Shown here: piece by piece, positions 25,504 through 33,624 of the stretch
Position numbering within the stretch: the first letter of the stretch is position 1
Layout: every line of letters starts with the position of its first letter
NCBI RefSeq assembly: GCF_016901835.1
Contig: NZ_JACJKX010000002.1
Location: 62,001 to 126,000 of the forward strand
Length of the DNA: 64,000 nucleotides
Origin: Parasutterella secunda
GTDB lineage: Bacteria > Pseudomonadota > Gammaproteobacteria > Burkholderiales > Burkholderiaceae_F
Direction: 5' to 3'
Translations under genes and position numbers: made by a program
Notes under the pieces: generated by a model
Told to the model about the DNA's origin: nothing
What the model saw: only the letters and a program-made list of their open reading frames with translations
Databases searched by the model: none

Positions 25504-25766
25504 GAATTCTCTCCAATTATTAACACATTAAGGTTTTCCCTTAACAGAGCGTCCTGACTACACAAACCTGCGTAGCCTCACGGGATTTAAAAAAAGAAGC
25601 TTCTTTCTTTCGTGTTAACATGATTCAATGCAGTCACCTTATAAAGGGTGGTTGACTGCGCCTGAAAGCCGACTCGTCGGCTTACCGTAAAAATCGGACG
25701 GTGCTCCCTTTCTCCTTTTTTCGCATTAATCGCACCGGATCGAACCTAAAACAAAGGATAGGCATC
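25504..25766 (+). promoter_or_regulatory. Structured leader of the TrpXYZ-like operon with a possible leader peptide
   Basis: The gap to the lipoprotein gene holds a GCAGTCA/TGACTGC hairpin (about 25631-25660), an AGCCGAC/GTCGGCT hairpin (about 25668-25684) and a CGGTGC/GCACCG pair near 25697-25737. Across the first two runs a 20-codon frame (25628-25690), MQSPYKGWLTAPESRLVGLP, with one Tyr and one Trp. This could be an attenuation leader, but it has no Trp tandem and no clear ribosome-binding site. No known riboswitch class was recognised. Confidence 0.35.
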
Positions 25767-26753
25767 ATGAAAATCAGGAAAACTGCTTTGGCTGCTTTCG
25801 CAGCGGCCGCTCTCTTTGCTTTGAGCGGTTGTGGAGAAGAAAAAAGCGCTCCGTCGGCTCAGACAAATGGCTCCGTAACCGTGGGACTCGTCCAACTTGT
25901 TGAGCATCCGGCTCTTGATGAAGCCAACCGAGGCATTGTAGATGCCCTCAAAGATCGAAAGCTCAATGTTCAAATTGATCAACAAAATGCTCAGGCTGAC
26001 CAATCCAATCTCGGTAATATTGCCCAGCGTTTTGTCAGTCAAAAGTATCCCCTGATTTTCGCGATTGCCACGCCTGCGGCTCAGATTGTCGCCAACGCCA
26101 CGGATAAAACCCCGATTGTTGCCACGGCCGTGACGGATTTTGAAGTGGCTAAATTGGTTAAATCCAATCAAAAACCGGACACCAACGTAACGGGGTCTTC
26201 CGATCTCAATCCTGTGGCCGAACAGGTTCGACTGATGCTCGAAATCATCCCTTCTGCCAAACGAATCGGGACAATCTACAATAGCTCCGAGATTAACTCA
26301 CAATTTCAGGCTCAGATTCTTAAAAATGAGCTTCAGAAACGAAATCTTGAACTGGTTGAATTCACCGTTTCATCGGTCAATGATGTTCAGCAGACCGCCC
26401 AAAGCATGATCGGAAAAGTCGATGTCATTTACGTACCGACTGACAACATCATTGCCTCGGCCATGCCTATTCTCACTAAGATCACAAGCGCAGCGAAAAT
26501 CGGCGTGATTGTCGGTGAAGAAGGCTTGCTCAAAGGAGGCGGACTGGCGACGGTCGGTGTGAATTACTACAACTTGGGTCGAATCGCCGGCGAAATGGGG
26601 GCTGATATTCTTGAGGGGAAATCTCAACCGCAGACGATGCCCATTCGTTATCAGACGGAATTCAAATCGAAGATCAACATCAATGTTGCTGAACAATTAG
26701 GGATTACCATTCCGACCTCTGTCAGTCAAAACGCGGAATTGGTTCGTTATTAA
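25767..26753 (+). CDS. ABC transporter substrate-binding lipoprotein (TrpX-like)
   Basis: 328 residues. The signal peptide ends at the lipobox ALSGC (Cys near residue 22). The rest matches the ABC_sub_bind family (PF04392, TrpX of streptococci, tyrosine/tryptophan-type binders): VGLVQLVEHPALDEANRGI at the start of the mature domain, PLIFAIATPAAQIVANATDK, VTGSSDLNPVAEQ and the final GRIAGEMGADILEGKSQP. It should bind substrate in the periplasm and deliver it to the permease that follows. The aromatic amino acid preference is by family analogy only. First gene of a three-gene operon. Confidence 0.85.
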   Translation: MKIRKTALAAFAAAALFALSGCGEEKSAPSAQTNGSVTVGLVQLVEHPALDEANRGIVDALKDRKLNVQIDQQNAQADQSNLGNIAQRFVSQKYPLIFAIATPAAQIVANATDKTPIVATAVTDFEVAKLVKSNQKPDTNVTGSSDLNPVAEQVRLMLEIIPSAKRIGTIYNSSEINSQFQAQILKNELQKRNLELVEFTVSSVNDVQQTAQSMIGKVDVIYVPTDNIIASAMPILTKITSAAKIGVIVGEEGLLKGGGLATVGVNYYNLGRIAGEMGADILEGKSQPQTMPIRYQTEFKSKININVAEQLGITIPTSVSQNAELVRY

Positions 26754-26766
26754 CGCTTTGGAGAGT

Positions 26767-26797
26767 TTCGCCCCGCGGGTCCACCCTTCGGGGCGAA
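26767..26797 (+). other. Intercistronic hairpin between binding protein and permease genes
   Basis: TTCGCCCCG/CGGGGCGAA, a 9-bp stem without a T tract, 13 bases after the stop. Such hairpins often stabilise the upstream part of a message, which would favour excess binding protein over permease. Confidence 0.55.
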
Positions 26798-26807
26798 TGT
26801 CCTGTAA

Positions 26808-27689
26808 ATGATTGATATTTTGATACCCACCGTTGCGCAAGGTCTTTTATGGGCTCTGTTAGCTTTAGGTGTCTACATTACATTTCGTGTCTTAGACATT
26901 GCCGACCTTTCAGTTGAAGGCAGCTTCCCACTCGGGGCTGCCGTCGCCGCGACGGCTTTGGTAAACGGACACGGTCTGATCGTTGCCTTTTTCCTGGCTG
27001 CTCTGGCCGGAGCTCTGGCCGGCATAGTGACCGGATTCTTTACTACAAAACTGCGTATTCCTGCTCTTTTAGCAGGCATTCTGACCATGATCGGTTTGTA
27101 CTCGGTCAATCTTCATGTCATGGGTAAAGCCAATGTCGCCTTGCTGCGTATCGACACCATTTTCACCTATGCGGAATCTTTCGGCCTGAATACGTCTTTA
27201 GCCATGCTCACCGTCGGTATCGTGGCGGCGGTGTTTATCGGCTGCACCATGTACTGGTTCTTCGGTACTGAATTAGGCACCGCCATTCGTGCCACCGGCT
27301 GTAACGATCAAATGGCGCGGGCTCAAGGGGTCAATACCAATCGAATGATTGTGTTGGGGCTTCTGATCAGCAATGCGCTCGTTGCCCTGTCCGGCGCCTT
27401 AGTCGCTCAATCTAACGGTTTTGCTGATGTCGGCATGGGAACAGGCACCATCGTGATCGGCTTGGCTTCCGTCATCATCGGTGAAGTCCTCTTTGGAACA
27501 AGAAGTTTTAAAAATTGTCTGATTTCGGTCATTTTGGGCTCAATCGTTTACCGGTTGGTGATCGCCCTTGTGTTGCAACTCGGTATGCCTCCCAATGATC
27601 TGAAGCTTTTTACGGCTCTACTGGTTGCCGTAGCACTGTCCATGCCTTTAATTCGAGAAAAGATGCGTAAGCGTCAAACCCGATCGTAG
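26808..27689 (+). CDS. ABC transporter permease (TrpY-like)
   Basis: A 293-residue inner-membrane permease of the BPD_transp_2 (branched-chain/LivH-like) type, with about eight to nine hydrophobic helices. The motif MARAQGVNTNRMIVLGLLISN near residues 166-186 is the cytoplasmic coupling loop. VLDIADLSVEGSFPLGAA near the start is typical of the TrpY/YtrF-like group that partners PF04392 binding proteins. Immediately downstream is its ATPase. Confidence 0.87.
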   Translation: MIDILIPTVAQGLLWALLALGVYITFRVLDIADLSVEGSFPLGAAVAATALVNGHGLIVAFFLAALAGALAGIVTGFFTTKLRIPALLAGILTMIGLYSVNLHVMGKANVALLRIDTIFTYAESFGLNTSLAMLTVGIVAAVFIGCTMYWFFGTELGTAIRATGCNDQMARAQGVNTNRMIVLGLLISNALVALSGALVAQSNGFADVGMGTGTIVIGLASVIIGEVLFGTRSFKNCLISVILGSIVYRLVIALVLQLGMPPNDLKLFTALLVAVALSMPLIREKMRKRQTRS

Positions 27690-27707
27690 TCACTTCCGGA
27701 GAAAAAC

Positions 27708-28496
27708 GTGCTCATTATTGACAATATTCATAAAACCTTTTTTCCGGGCAGTGTGAACGAAAAGCGTGCCCTTCAAGGCGTGAACCTGACCTTGCAAGAC
27801 GGCGATTTTGTGACAGTTATCGGTTCAAACGGCGCCGGCAAATCAACCCTTTTAAATGCAGTTGCAGGTACCTTTTTTATCGATGAAGGCCGCATTGAGA
27901 TCGACGGTGTGGATGTCACCCGAATGCCCGAACATGAACGTGCTCGATACATCGGCCGGGTATTTCAAGATCCCATGAAAGGGACGGCAGGCAAGATGAT
28001 GATTGAGGAAAATCTGGCACTTGCGAGCTGGCGAGGCAAACGGCTCGGACTTCGTTGGAGTTTTCAGGCTCAACAAAGCGCTCAGTTTAAAGAAGCGCTC
28101 AAGGAATTGGACTTAGGGCTTGAAGATCGAATGAGTGCTCATGTCGGACTGCTCTCCGGCGGACAGCGACAAGCCGTGACACTGCTCATGGCCACATTGG
28201 TTAAACCCAAGTTACTGCTTCTGGATGAACACACGGCCGCCCTTGATCCCAAAACTGCTGAAAAAGTTTTGCAGTTGACCGAACGCCTCGTTAAAGCAAA
28301 CCATTTAACCACTCTGATGATTACGCATAATATGCGTGATGCGCTCAGATTCGGCAATCGACTCATCATGATGCACCAGGGACGGATTGTTGTTGATGTA
28401 AAGGCAGAAGAAAAGGCTCATCTGGATGTACCCGATCTTTTAGCTTTATTTGAAAAGGGCGCAGGAGAAGTCTCTGACGAAATGCTTCTGTCTTAG
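27708..28496 (+). CDS. ABC transporter ATP-binding protein (TrpZ-like)
   Basis: 262 residues starting at GTG, with GGAG nine bases before. Walker A GSNGAGKST near residues 40-48, signature LSGGQRQAVT near 145-154, Walker B LLLLDEHTAALDP near 166-178 and switch His in LMITHNM. Completes a binding protein-permease-ATPase set in a single operon. Spacing to the permease gene is 18 bases. Confidence 0.9.
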   Translation: MLIIDNIHKTFFPGSVNEKRALQGVNLTLQDGDFVTVIGSNGAGKSTLLNAVAGTFFIDEGRIEIDGVDVTRMPEHERARYIGRVFQDPMKGTAGKMMIEENLALASWRGKRLGLRWSFQAQQSAQFKEALKELDLGLEDRMSAHVGLLSGGQRQAVTLLMATLVKPKLLLLDEHTAALDPKTAEKVLQLTERLVKANHLTTLMITHNMRDALRFGNRLIMMHQGRIVVDVKAEEKAHLDVPDLLALFEKGAGEVSDEMLLS

Positions 28497-28653
28497 CGGT
28501 AGGTACTTTCAGCTGTTTTTTCTGGGGAATTATTGTTGAAATTATCTTCTAAAATAAGTCGACAGTTTTAAATAAAAGCTTGATGGTTGTTTTTTCATTG
28601 ACGGGTCTCCGGCTCAACCATCTCATGCTACGAACAAATAGAGAAACACACTC

Positions 28654-29997
28654 ATGACTACATCTTCTGAACGTTCCGTCTGGGGAACAAGATTAGGTTT
28701 TATTCTGGCCAGTGCAGGCTCGGCGGTGGGCTTGGGCGCCATTTGGAAATTTCCTTACATGGCAGGCACCAACGGCGGCTCGGCATTCATCTTGCCCTAC
28801 ATCGTTTTGACAATTGCGATCGGCTTTGTCGTTTTAATGATTGAAATGGCCTTGGGTCGTGCTTCCCGCGGAGGAGCGGCCCACGCGCTCGGTCACTTCG
28901 GCGGTCCGTTTTGGGCCGTGATCGGAAAAATCAGTGTGTTGACGGGTTTTCTGATTTTGTCTTTTTATCAGGTGATCGGCGGTTGGTGCCTGAACTATTT
29001 ATTCGATGCCTGCATCGGTAAAGGATTAATTACCGATACCTCTGCGCTCGGGACTTACTTTGACAGTTTCGTCACGAACGGTCCTCGGGCAATTTTCATG
29101 CAATTGGCATTTTTGGCACTCACAGCCGGCGTGATTCTCTTTGGGGTAGAAAAAGGCATTGAGAGAATTTCCAAACTTTTGATGCCAACGCTTTTCGTTC
29201 TGATGCTGTGCCTGATTGTTCGGGGATTAACCTTACCCGGAGCTTGGGACGGTTTTACTTTCATGTTCCGCTTCAATCCTGAAGCCTTCAACGGATCCTC
29301 TCTTTTAAACGCCTTGGGCTTTGCCTTCTTCTCGCTGTCTTTGGGCTCGGGCTCCATGATGAATTACGGCTCCTACCTCTCCGACAAGGTTAATTTACCG
29401 ACATCGGTAGCATGGATATCGTTTTTAGCCGTGCTCGCTTCTATTTTGGGTGGTTTGATGATCATGCCGGCTGTGTTTGCTTTCCAATTAGACCCGGCAG
29501 CCGGTCCGGGTTTGACTTTTGTCACTATGCCTGCGGTGTTTGCCCAATTGCCCTTCGGTCAAGCCTTTGCTATCCTCTTTTACATCTGCTTGGTAGTGGC
29601 GGCATTAACCAGTGCCATCAGTATCCTGGAGATGAGCGTACAGTTTCTCGTTGACGAATACCATTTCTCACGAAAAAACAGTATCGCTGTTAATACAATT
29701 GTTTTATCCGTTTTGGGCATTATCTGCGCACTCAGTTTCGGAGCGCTGTCGGAATTCAAAATCGCAGGAAAAACATTCTTTGACCTGCTTGATTTTCTGA
29801 CCAGCAACGTCGGCATGCCGATAGGAGCCATGGGTATTGCAATTGTCGGGGGCTATCTTGTTTGGCCGGTGATGAAAAAACAATTGACTCTCACCCACCC
29901 CATGAACGATAAAATTTTAGGCGTTACGCATTTCTTAATTCGATTTATTGTGCCCTGCGTCATTGTCATCATCGCAGGCGCAGGGCTTCTCGGTTAA
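28654..29997 (+). CDS. NSS-family sodium-dependent symporter, paralogue 3
   Basis: 447 residues. TM1 again has AVGLGAIWKFPYMAGTNGGS. TM6 reads FFSLSLGSGSMMNYGSYL, with Ser at the LeuT Phe259 position. A unique feature against the other copies is TM8, where AALTSAISILEM replaces the AAITSSVS found in paralogues 1, 2 and 4: one of the two adjacent serines near the Na2 site is Ala. Upstream is a 157-base leader with a GATGGTTG/CAACCATC inverted repeat. A terminator follows. Confidence 0.9.
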   Translation: MTTSSERSVWGTRLGFILASAGSAVGLGAIWKFPYMAGTNGGSAFILPYIVLTIAIGFVVLMIEMALGRASRGGAAHALGHFGGPFWAVIGKISVLTGFLILSFYQVIGGWCLNYLFDACIGKGLITDTSALGTYFDSFVTNGPRAIFMQLAFLALTAGVILFGVEKGIERISKLLMPTLFVLMLCLIVRGLTLPGAWDGFTFMFRFNPEAFNGSSLLNALGFAFFSLSLGSGSMMNYGSYLSDKVNLPTSVAWISFLAVLASILGGLMIMPAVFAFQLDPAAGPGLTFVTMPAVFAQLPFGQAFAILFYICLVVAALTSAISILEMSVQFLVDEYHFSRKNSIAVNTIVLSVLGIICALSFGALSEFKIAGKTFFDLLDFLTSNVGMPIGAMGIAIVGGYLVWPVMKKQLTLTHPMNDKILGVTHFLIRFIVPCVIVIIAGAGLLG

Positions 29998-30012
29998 ATT
30001 CCTCACTCTTAA

Positions 30013-30068
30013 GGGAAGGAGCTGTGGCGCCTTCCCTCCGGCTGAGGAAGCTTCAGTATCGTTTTTTT
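30013..30068 (+). terminator. Terminator after NSS paralogue 3
   Basis: GGGAAGG/CCTTCCC hairpin, then a second weak CTGA...TCAG hairpin and seven T. Confidence 0.6.
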
Positions 30069-30146
30069 CGAAAAATTAAGCTCTTTAATCGGAAAAAGTA
30101 TTTTCAAATATAACGAGCTTGTATTAAAAACATAAAGGTATTCATT

Positions 30147-31475
30147 ATGGCTTCTCGGGATTTATGGACCTCTCGTTTAGGCTTTATTCTTGCGAGCGCC
30201 GGTGCAGCTGTCGGTTTAGGTGCTATTTGGAAGTTTCCCTACATGGCGGGTACAAACGGCGGCTCGGCTTTCATTATTCCCTACATTCTCTTTTGCTTTA
30301 CGCTCGGCATGTTTTTGTTGCTGGCCGAAATGGTTATCGGCCGTGCAGGGCGAGCAGCTTCCATCAACAGTATGATTCGTGTCGGACGCTCTAAATTCTG
30401 GGGAATTTTTGGCACGATCGGTATCGCCACCGGCTTTCTGATTTTGACCTTTTATTCAACAATCGGCGGCTGGTGTGTGGCCTACGCGGTTGACGCGGCC
30501 ATGGGTAACGGCATCATCACCGATCTGTCTGAGCTCGGTACGCATTTCAACAACTTTGCCAGTGACCCCGTTCTCGGGATCTTCTATCAGATTGTGTTCA
30601 TGGTGATGACGGCCGGTGTGGTCATCTTCGGTGTACAAGCCGGTATTGAACGACTGGCGAAATACCTGATGCCGACGCTTTTCATTTTGATGATTGTCTT
30701 GATTATCCGCGGGTTAACTTTGCCCGGAGCCTGGCAAGGCGTGGAATTCATGTTCAGTTTCAACTGGGAAGACTTCAACGCCGACTCATTGTTTAACGCC
30801 ATGGGCTTTTGCTTCTTCTCCTTATCCGTCGGCGCCGGTACTTTGATCGTTTACGCCTCTTACCTATCTGAAGATGCCAACCTGCCCCATTCCACGGCCT
30901 GGGTAGCCTTTTTAGGGATTCTTGCCGCGCTTTTAGGCGGCCTGATGGTGATGCCTCCGGTATTTGCCTTCGGTCTGGAGCCGACCGCAGGTCCCGGTTT
31001 AACCTTTGTGACCATGCCGGCGGTTTTTGCTCACATGCCCTTCGGCGCCTTCTTTGCCGTACTCTTTTATGTGTGCCTGATCGTGGCTGCGATCACCAGT
31101 TCGGTGAGTATCTTTGAAGCGGTTGTAGCCGCTATGGGTGACTTACATATTTCGCGTCGTACGGCCGTTCCGGTTGCTTTCATCTCTATCATGGTGATCG
31201 GTGTATTCTGCACGATGTCTTTCGGGCCTCTGGCTGATTTCAAAATCTTCGGTAAAACCGTCTTCGATCTGCTTGACTACCTAACCAGTAACGTCGGTAT
31301 GCCGCTGACGGCTTTGGGTCTGGCCATTATTTCTGCCTGGGTAAATTGGCCGGAAACCCGTAAACAATTGACCGTATCGTGTTCTCTATCACCGGCTATG
31401 CTGACTGCCATTCGATTGGGAATCGGGATTGTCTCTCCCATTGTGATTATCACGGTCGTGGCCAGAAGTATCTGA
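30147..31475 (+). CDS. NSS-family sodium-dependent symporter, paralogue 4
   Basis: 442 residues. TM1 AVGLGAIWKFPYMAGTNGGS is shared with paralogue 3; TM6 FFSLSVGAGTLIVYASYL has Ala at the Phe259 position and is the most different in the residues that follow. TM8 has AAITSSVSIFEAVVAA. Separate promoter likely, since it lies 149 bases after paralogue 3 beyond a terminator. Its own terminator follows. Together with paralogues 1-3 it suggests expansion by tandem duplication. Confidence 0.9.
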   Translation: MASRDLWTSRLGFILASAGAAVGLGAIWKFPYMAGTNGGSAFIIPYILFCFTLGMFLLLAEMVIGRAGRAASINSMIRVGRSKFWGIFGTIGIATGFLILTFYSTIGGWCVAYAVDAAMGNGIITDLSELGTHFNNFASDPVLGIFYQIVFMVMTAGVVIFGVQAGIERLAKYLMPTLFILMIVLIIRGLTLPGAWQGVEFMFSFNWEDFNADSLFNAMGFCFFSLSVGAGTLIVYASYLSEDANLPHSTAWVAFLGILAALLGGLMVMPPVFAFGLEPTAGPGLTFVTMPAVFAHMPFGAFFAVLFYVCLIVAAITSSVSIFEAVVAAMGDLHISRRTAVPVAFISIMVIGVFCTMSFGPLADFKIFGKTVFDLLDYLTSNVGMPLTALGLAIISAWVNWPETRKQLTVSCSLSPAMLTAIRLGIGIVSPIVIITVVARSI

Positions 31476-31490
31476 CGAACATGACTGTCG

Positions 31491-31512
31491 GGGCCGCACA
31501 AGCGGCCCTTTT
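31491..31512 (+). terminator. Terminator of NSS paralogue 4
   Basis: GGGCCGC/GCGGCCC stem with a 4-base loop and TTTT. Confidence 0.75.
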
Positions 31513-31528
31513 CGTTTCAGAAGGCAAC

Positions 31529-31551
31529 AAAAAAGCAACCGATAAGGTTGC
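31529..31551 (-). terminator. Terminator of the Glu/Ala tRNA transcript
   Basis: On the minus strand GCAACC/GGTTGC with a 5-base loop is followed by six T, 12 bases after tRNA-Glu. Confidence 0.8.
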
Positions 31552-31562
31552 TCATGGAAAAT

Positions 31563-31638
31563 TGGCGTCCCCACGGGGATTCGAACCCCGGTACCGACCG
31601 TGAAAGGGTCGTGTCCTAGGCCTCTAGACGATGGAGAC
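31563..31638 (-). tRNA. tRNA-Glu (anticodon TTC)
   Basis: A 76-base cloverleaf with CCA encoded. The anticodon loop CTTTCAC carries TTC, the D arm contains CGTCTAGAGGCCTAGGAC as in other tRNA-Glu, and the T arm is GGGGTTCGAATCCCC. The acceptor stem has one G-U pair. Confidence 0.95.
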
Positions 31639-31650
31639 GCAATCTAATTT

Positions 31651-31726
31651 TGGTGGAGGTAAGCGGATTCGAACCGCTGACCCCTTGCATGCCATGCAAG
31701 TGCTCTACCAACTGAGCTATACCCCC
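31651..31726 (-). tRNA. tRNA-Ala (anticodon GGC)
   Basis: A 76-base cloverleaf with CCA encoded. The acceptor GGGGGTA pairs with TACCTCC (one G-U), the anticodon stem-loop CTTGCATGGCATGCAAG carries GGC, and the T loop is GGTTCGAATCC. First of the two tRNAs on this transcript, 12 bases before tRNA-Glu. Confidence 0.94.
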
Positions 31727-31740
31727 GAAAGAGAGAACGC

Positions 31741-31769
31741 ATTGTATAGAGCCTTTAAAAAAAATGCAA
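31741..31769 (-). promoter_or_regulatory. Promoter of the tRNA-Ala/tRNA-Glu transcript
   Basis: Read on the minus strand: TTGCAT (31769-31764), a 17-bp spacer and TACAAT (31746-31741), 14 bases before tRNA-Ala. A T-rich spacer precedes the -10. Confidence 0.7.
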
Positions 31770-31790
31770 GCCTTTTTCAAAAAAAAAAAT

Positions 31791-32318
31791 TCAGCAATAC
31801 TTCACTTCAACAATTTCCAGGTGTTGAAGACCGGACGGAGTGGGCAGCGCCACGGTATCGCCTTCATGAGCTTTTAAAAAGACCCGTGCAATCGGACTGA
31901 TCCAACTGACATCCCCTACGCTAGCATCCGCTTCATCAATACCGACAATACGGATGGTGTGCTCTTCGCCCTTTTCGTCCTCATAGGTCACAGTCGCCCC
32001 GAAAAAGATCTGGTCCGTTGCAGGACGTGTGGCAGGATCGACGACCTCAGCCGTATCAATCCGTTTACTGAGAAAACGGATACGGCGATCAATTTCCCTT
32101 AATCGACGTTTACCGTAAAGGTAATCGCCGTTTTCACTTCTATCTCCATTACTGGCCGCCCAGGCAACAACATTGGCCATCTCGGGGCGTTCTACGCGAA
32201 CCAAATGCTCGCGCTCATCGAGCATACGACGATAGCACTGAGGAGTCATATAGTTTTTTGTACCATGCGGCAAGGCAGGCAAACCTACCTCTTCATCGTC
32301 TTCATCTGTGGAGCTCAT
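31791..32318 (-). CDS. greB: Transcript cleavage factor GreB
   Basis: 175 residues. The N-terminal coiled coil of Gre factors contains the acidic tip segment SNGDRSENGDYLYGKRRLREI (near residues 56-76), which enters the RNA polymerase secondary channel to trigger cleavage of backtracked RNA. The C-terminal FKBP-like domain has VTYEDEKGEEHTIRIVGIDE and WISPIARVFLKAHEGD. GKRRLREIDRRIRFL is the GreB form of the helix. An acidic, disordered extension of about 20 residues precedes the core. Confidence 0.9.
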   Translation of the reverse strand: MSSTDEDDEEVGLPALPHGTKNYMTPQCYRRMLDEREHLVRVERPEMANVVAWAASNGDRSENGDYLYGKRRLREIDRRIRFLSKRIDTAEVVDPATRPATDQIFFGATVTYEDEKGEEHTIRIVGIDEADASVGDVSWISPIARVFLKAHEGDTVALPTPSGLQHLEIVEVKYC

Positions 32319-32453
32319 TGTCAGAATCCTTTCGGCAACGTGTCGACATCGTTACACTTTTTTCCAAACTTTGTATTTTAGCGCTTTGAAAAAACACCAG
32401 TAAAAGCTAATTTGCTGTAAAGTGAAAGCATGGGATTTATAGGATGCCTAAAT

Positions 32454-32963
32454 ATGAAGAAATTCGCTCTCGCTGCTGCTGTCGCCGCCTTGGTTCTGTC
32501 CGGTTGTGCCAATGATGGTCGTTACTATCGCTCGGACACTTATCAAGCAAGCGGCGTCAATCAAGCTCAACAAGTTAGAACTGTAGAAATTCTCGCTATC
32601 GGCACCGCACGAGTGGCCGTATCCAATTCCGATAACCGCTCTGATGCGAAAGCCATCGGCACGATTATCGGAGCGATTGCCGGTGCTGCCATCGGCAGTC
32701 ATAACAATCACGATACCACTTCCCGTGTTTTGGGTGGTTTAGCCGGCGGTGCAGTTGGTAATATTGCCGGCGGCGCAGTAGCCGGTGATCGCACCAGCTA
32801 CGTCGACGGTGTACAACTGACTTTCCGCTACAACAATAAGCTCTATAACTCTGCTCAAGTCGGTCGCATCTGTGAATTTAAACCGGGATTGGCCGTGATG
32901 ATTTCCACAACGCCGACAGAAACTCGTATCCAACCGAATAATCCCGGCGGATGCGGTCAATAA
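32454..32963 (+). CDS. Glycine-zipper outer-membrane lipoprotein (SlyB/PcP-like)
   Basis: 169 residues: lipoprotein signal peptide ending in VLSGC, then a variable region, then a glycine-zipper 2TM segment (AIGTIIGAIAGAAIGSH with LGGLAGGAVGNIAGGAVAG, about residues 66-110) that can form a membrane hairpin. The C-terminal part includes VDGVQLTFRYNNKLY, a core seen in the SlyB family of envelope-stress lipoproteins. The start is set by AGGA and the signal peptide. Followed after 22 bases by a coiled-coil periplasmic protein, probably in the same operon. Confidence 0.8.
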   Translation: MKKFALAAAVAALVLSGCANDGRYYRSDTYQASGVNQAQQVRTVEILAIGTARVAVSNSDNRSDAKAIGTIIGAIAGAAIGSHNNHDTTSRVLGGLAGGAVGNIAGGAVAGDRTSYVDGVQLTFRYNNKLYNSAQVGRICEFKPGLAVMISTTPTETRIQPNNPGGCGQ

Positions 32964-32985
32964 CGCCCGTTAAGGAGAGTCTCAG

Positions 32986-33465
32986 ATGCTTAAATATTCT
33001 TTGATCGCAATAGCGTCAGCCGCCGTCATGATGCCGAGCGCTCAGGCTCAGGTGGGCTCCATGTCAATGGATGAGCAAATTGCCAGAATCCATCAGGCAG
33101 AATTGGAAATTCAGGCCCTGGATGCTGCCAAGGAACAGGAGCGTTTGGCCGCGGAAAAAAAGGCTGCTGACATTAAAAAACGCGCTGACCAAGCTCGGGC
33201 GAAGGCGCTTGCTGCTCAGCAAAAAGCCAAAGCAGATCGTCAGAAGAAACTTCAGGCCTACGATGATCAAGCTCGTGAATTGGAACTGGAATCCAAGCGT
33301 TTGGACATTGAGTTGAAAAAAGCCAAGCTTGACCTTGAAAAGAAGATGATCGAAGCCAAAGCAAATCGTGCCGATGAATTTGTTCAGGCCGATTTGGATG
33401 CTGCACGTGCCAAAGTGCAAAGTCTTCAACAACAATCTGATTCTCTGAAGTCCTCTGCGCCTTAA
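32986..33465 (+). CDS. Predicted periplasmic coiled-coil protein
   Basis: 159 residues. A cleavable signal peptide (about residues 1-21, ending AQA) is followed by an almost uninterrupted charged helix rich in Ala, Lys, Glu and Gln (residues 30-150), a predicted coiled coil. No enzymatic motif and no named family recognised. Good ribosome-binding site (AAGGAG) and close spacing to the glycine-zipper lipoprotein suggest a joint envelope role, for example a spacer or scaffold between membrane and peptidoglycan; that role is inference. Confidence 0.6.
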   Translation: MLKYSLIAIASAAVMMPSAQAQVGSMSMDEQIARIHQAELEIQALDAAKEQERLAAEKKAADIKKRADQARAKALAAQQKAKADRQKKLQAYDDQARELELESKRLDIELKKAKLDLEKKMIEAKANRADEFVQADLDAARAKVQSLQQQSDSLKSSAP

Positions 33466-33484
33466 AGTGTACAAAACGCTCTTT

Positions 33485-33527
33485 AACCAACCTGATGCGC
33501 CGTAAGGAGTATCGGGTTGGTTTGTGC
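33485..33527 (+). terminator. Terminator after the coiled-coil gene
   Basis: AACCAACCTGAT/ATCGGGTTGGTT stem (one G-U pair) with a 14-base loop, then TTTGTGCTTTTT-type sequence. Confidence 0.7.
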
Positions 33528-33624
33528 TTTTTGTTGTCTGCCTAGGCCTCTTAAAATGCTTTGGGGACCAAATTCGCCTTATCGTCGATTACAATAGAGG
33601 CGACATTGCTACCCGGATTACTCA

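Noticed and set aside
25504..25766. A known riboswitch (glycine, TPP, SAM or guanidine class) before the TrpX-like gene
   Set aside because: The conserved cores of these classes were not recognised by eye; hairpins are present but not the family signatures.
31527..31560. Duplicated or phage attachment site at the tRNA-Glu end
   Set aside because: The repeat-like sequence is a normal intrinsic terminator (GCAACC/GGTTGC) for the tRNA transcript.
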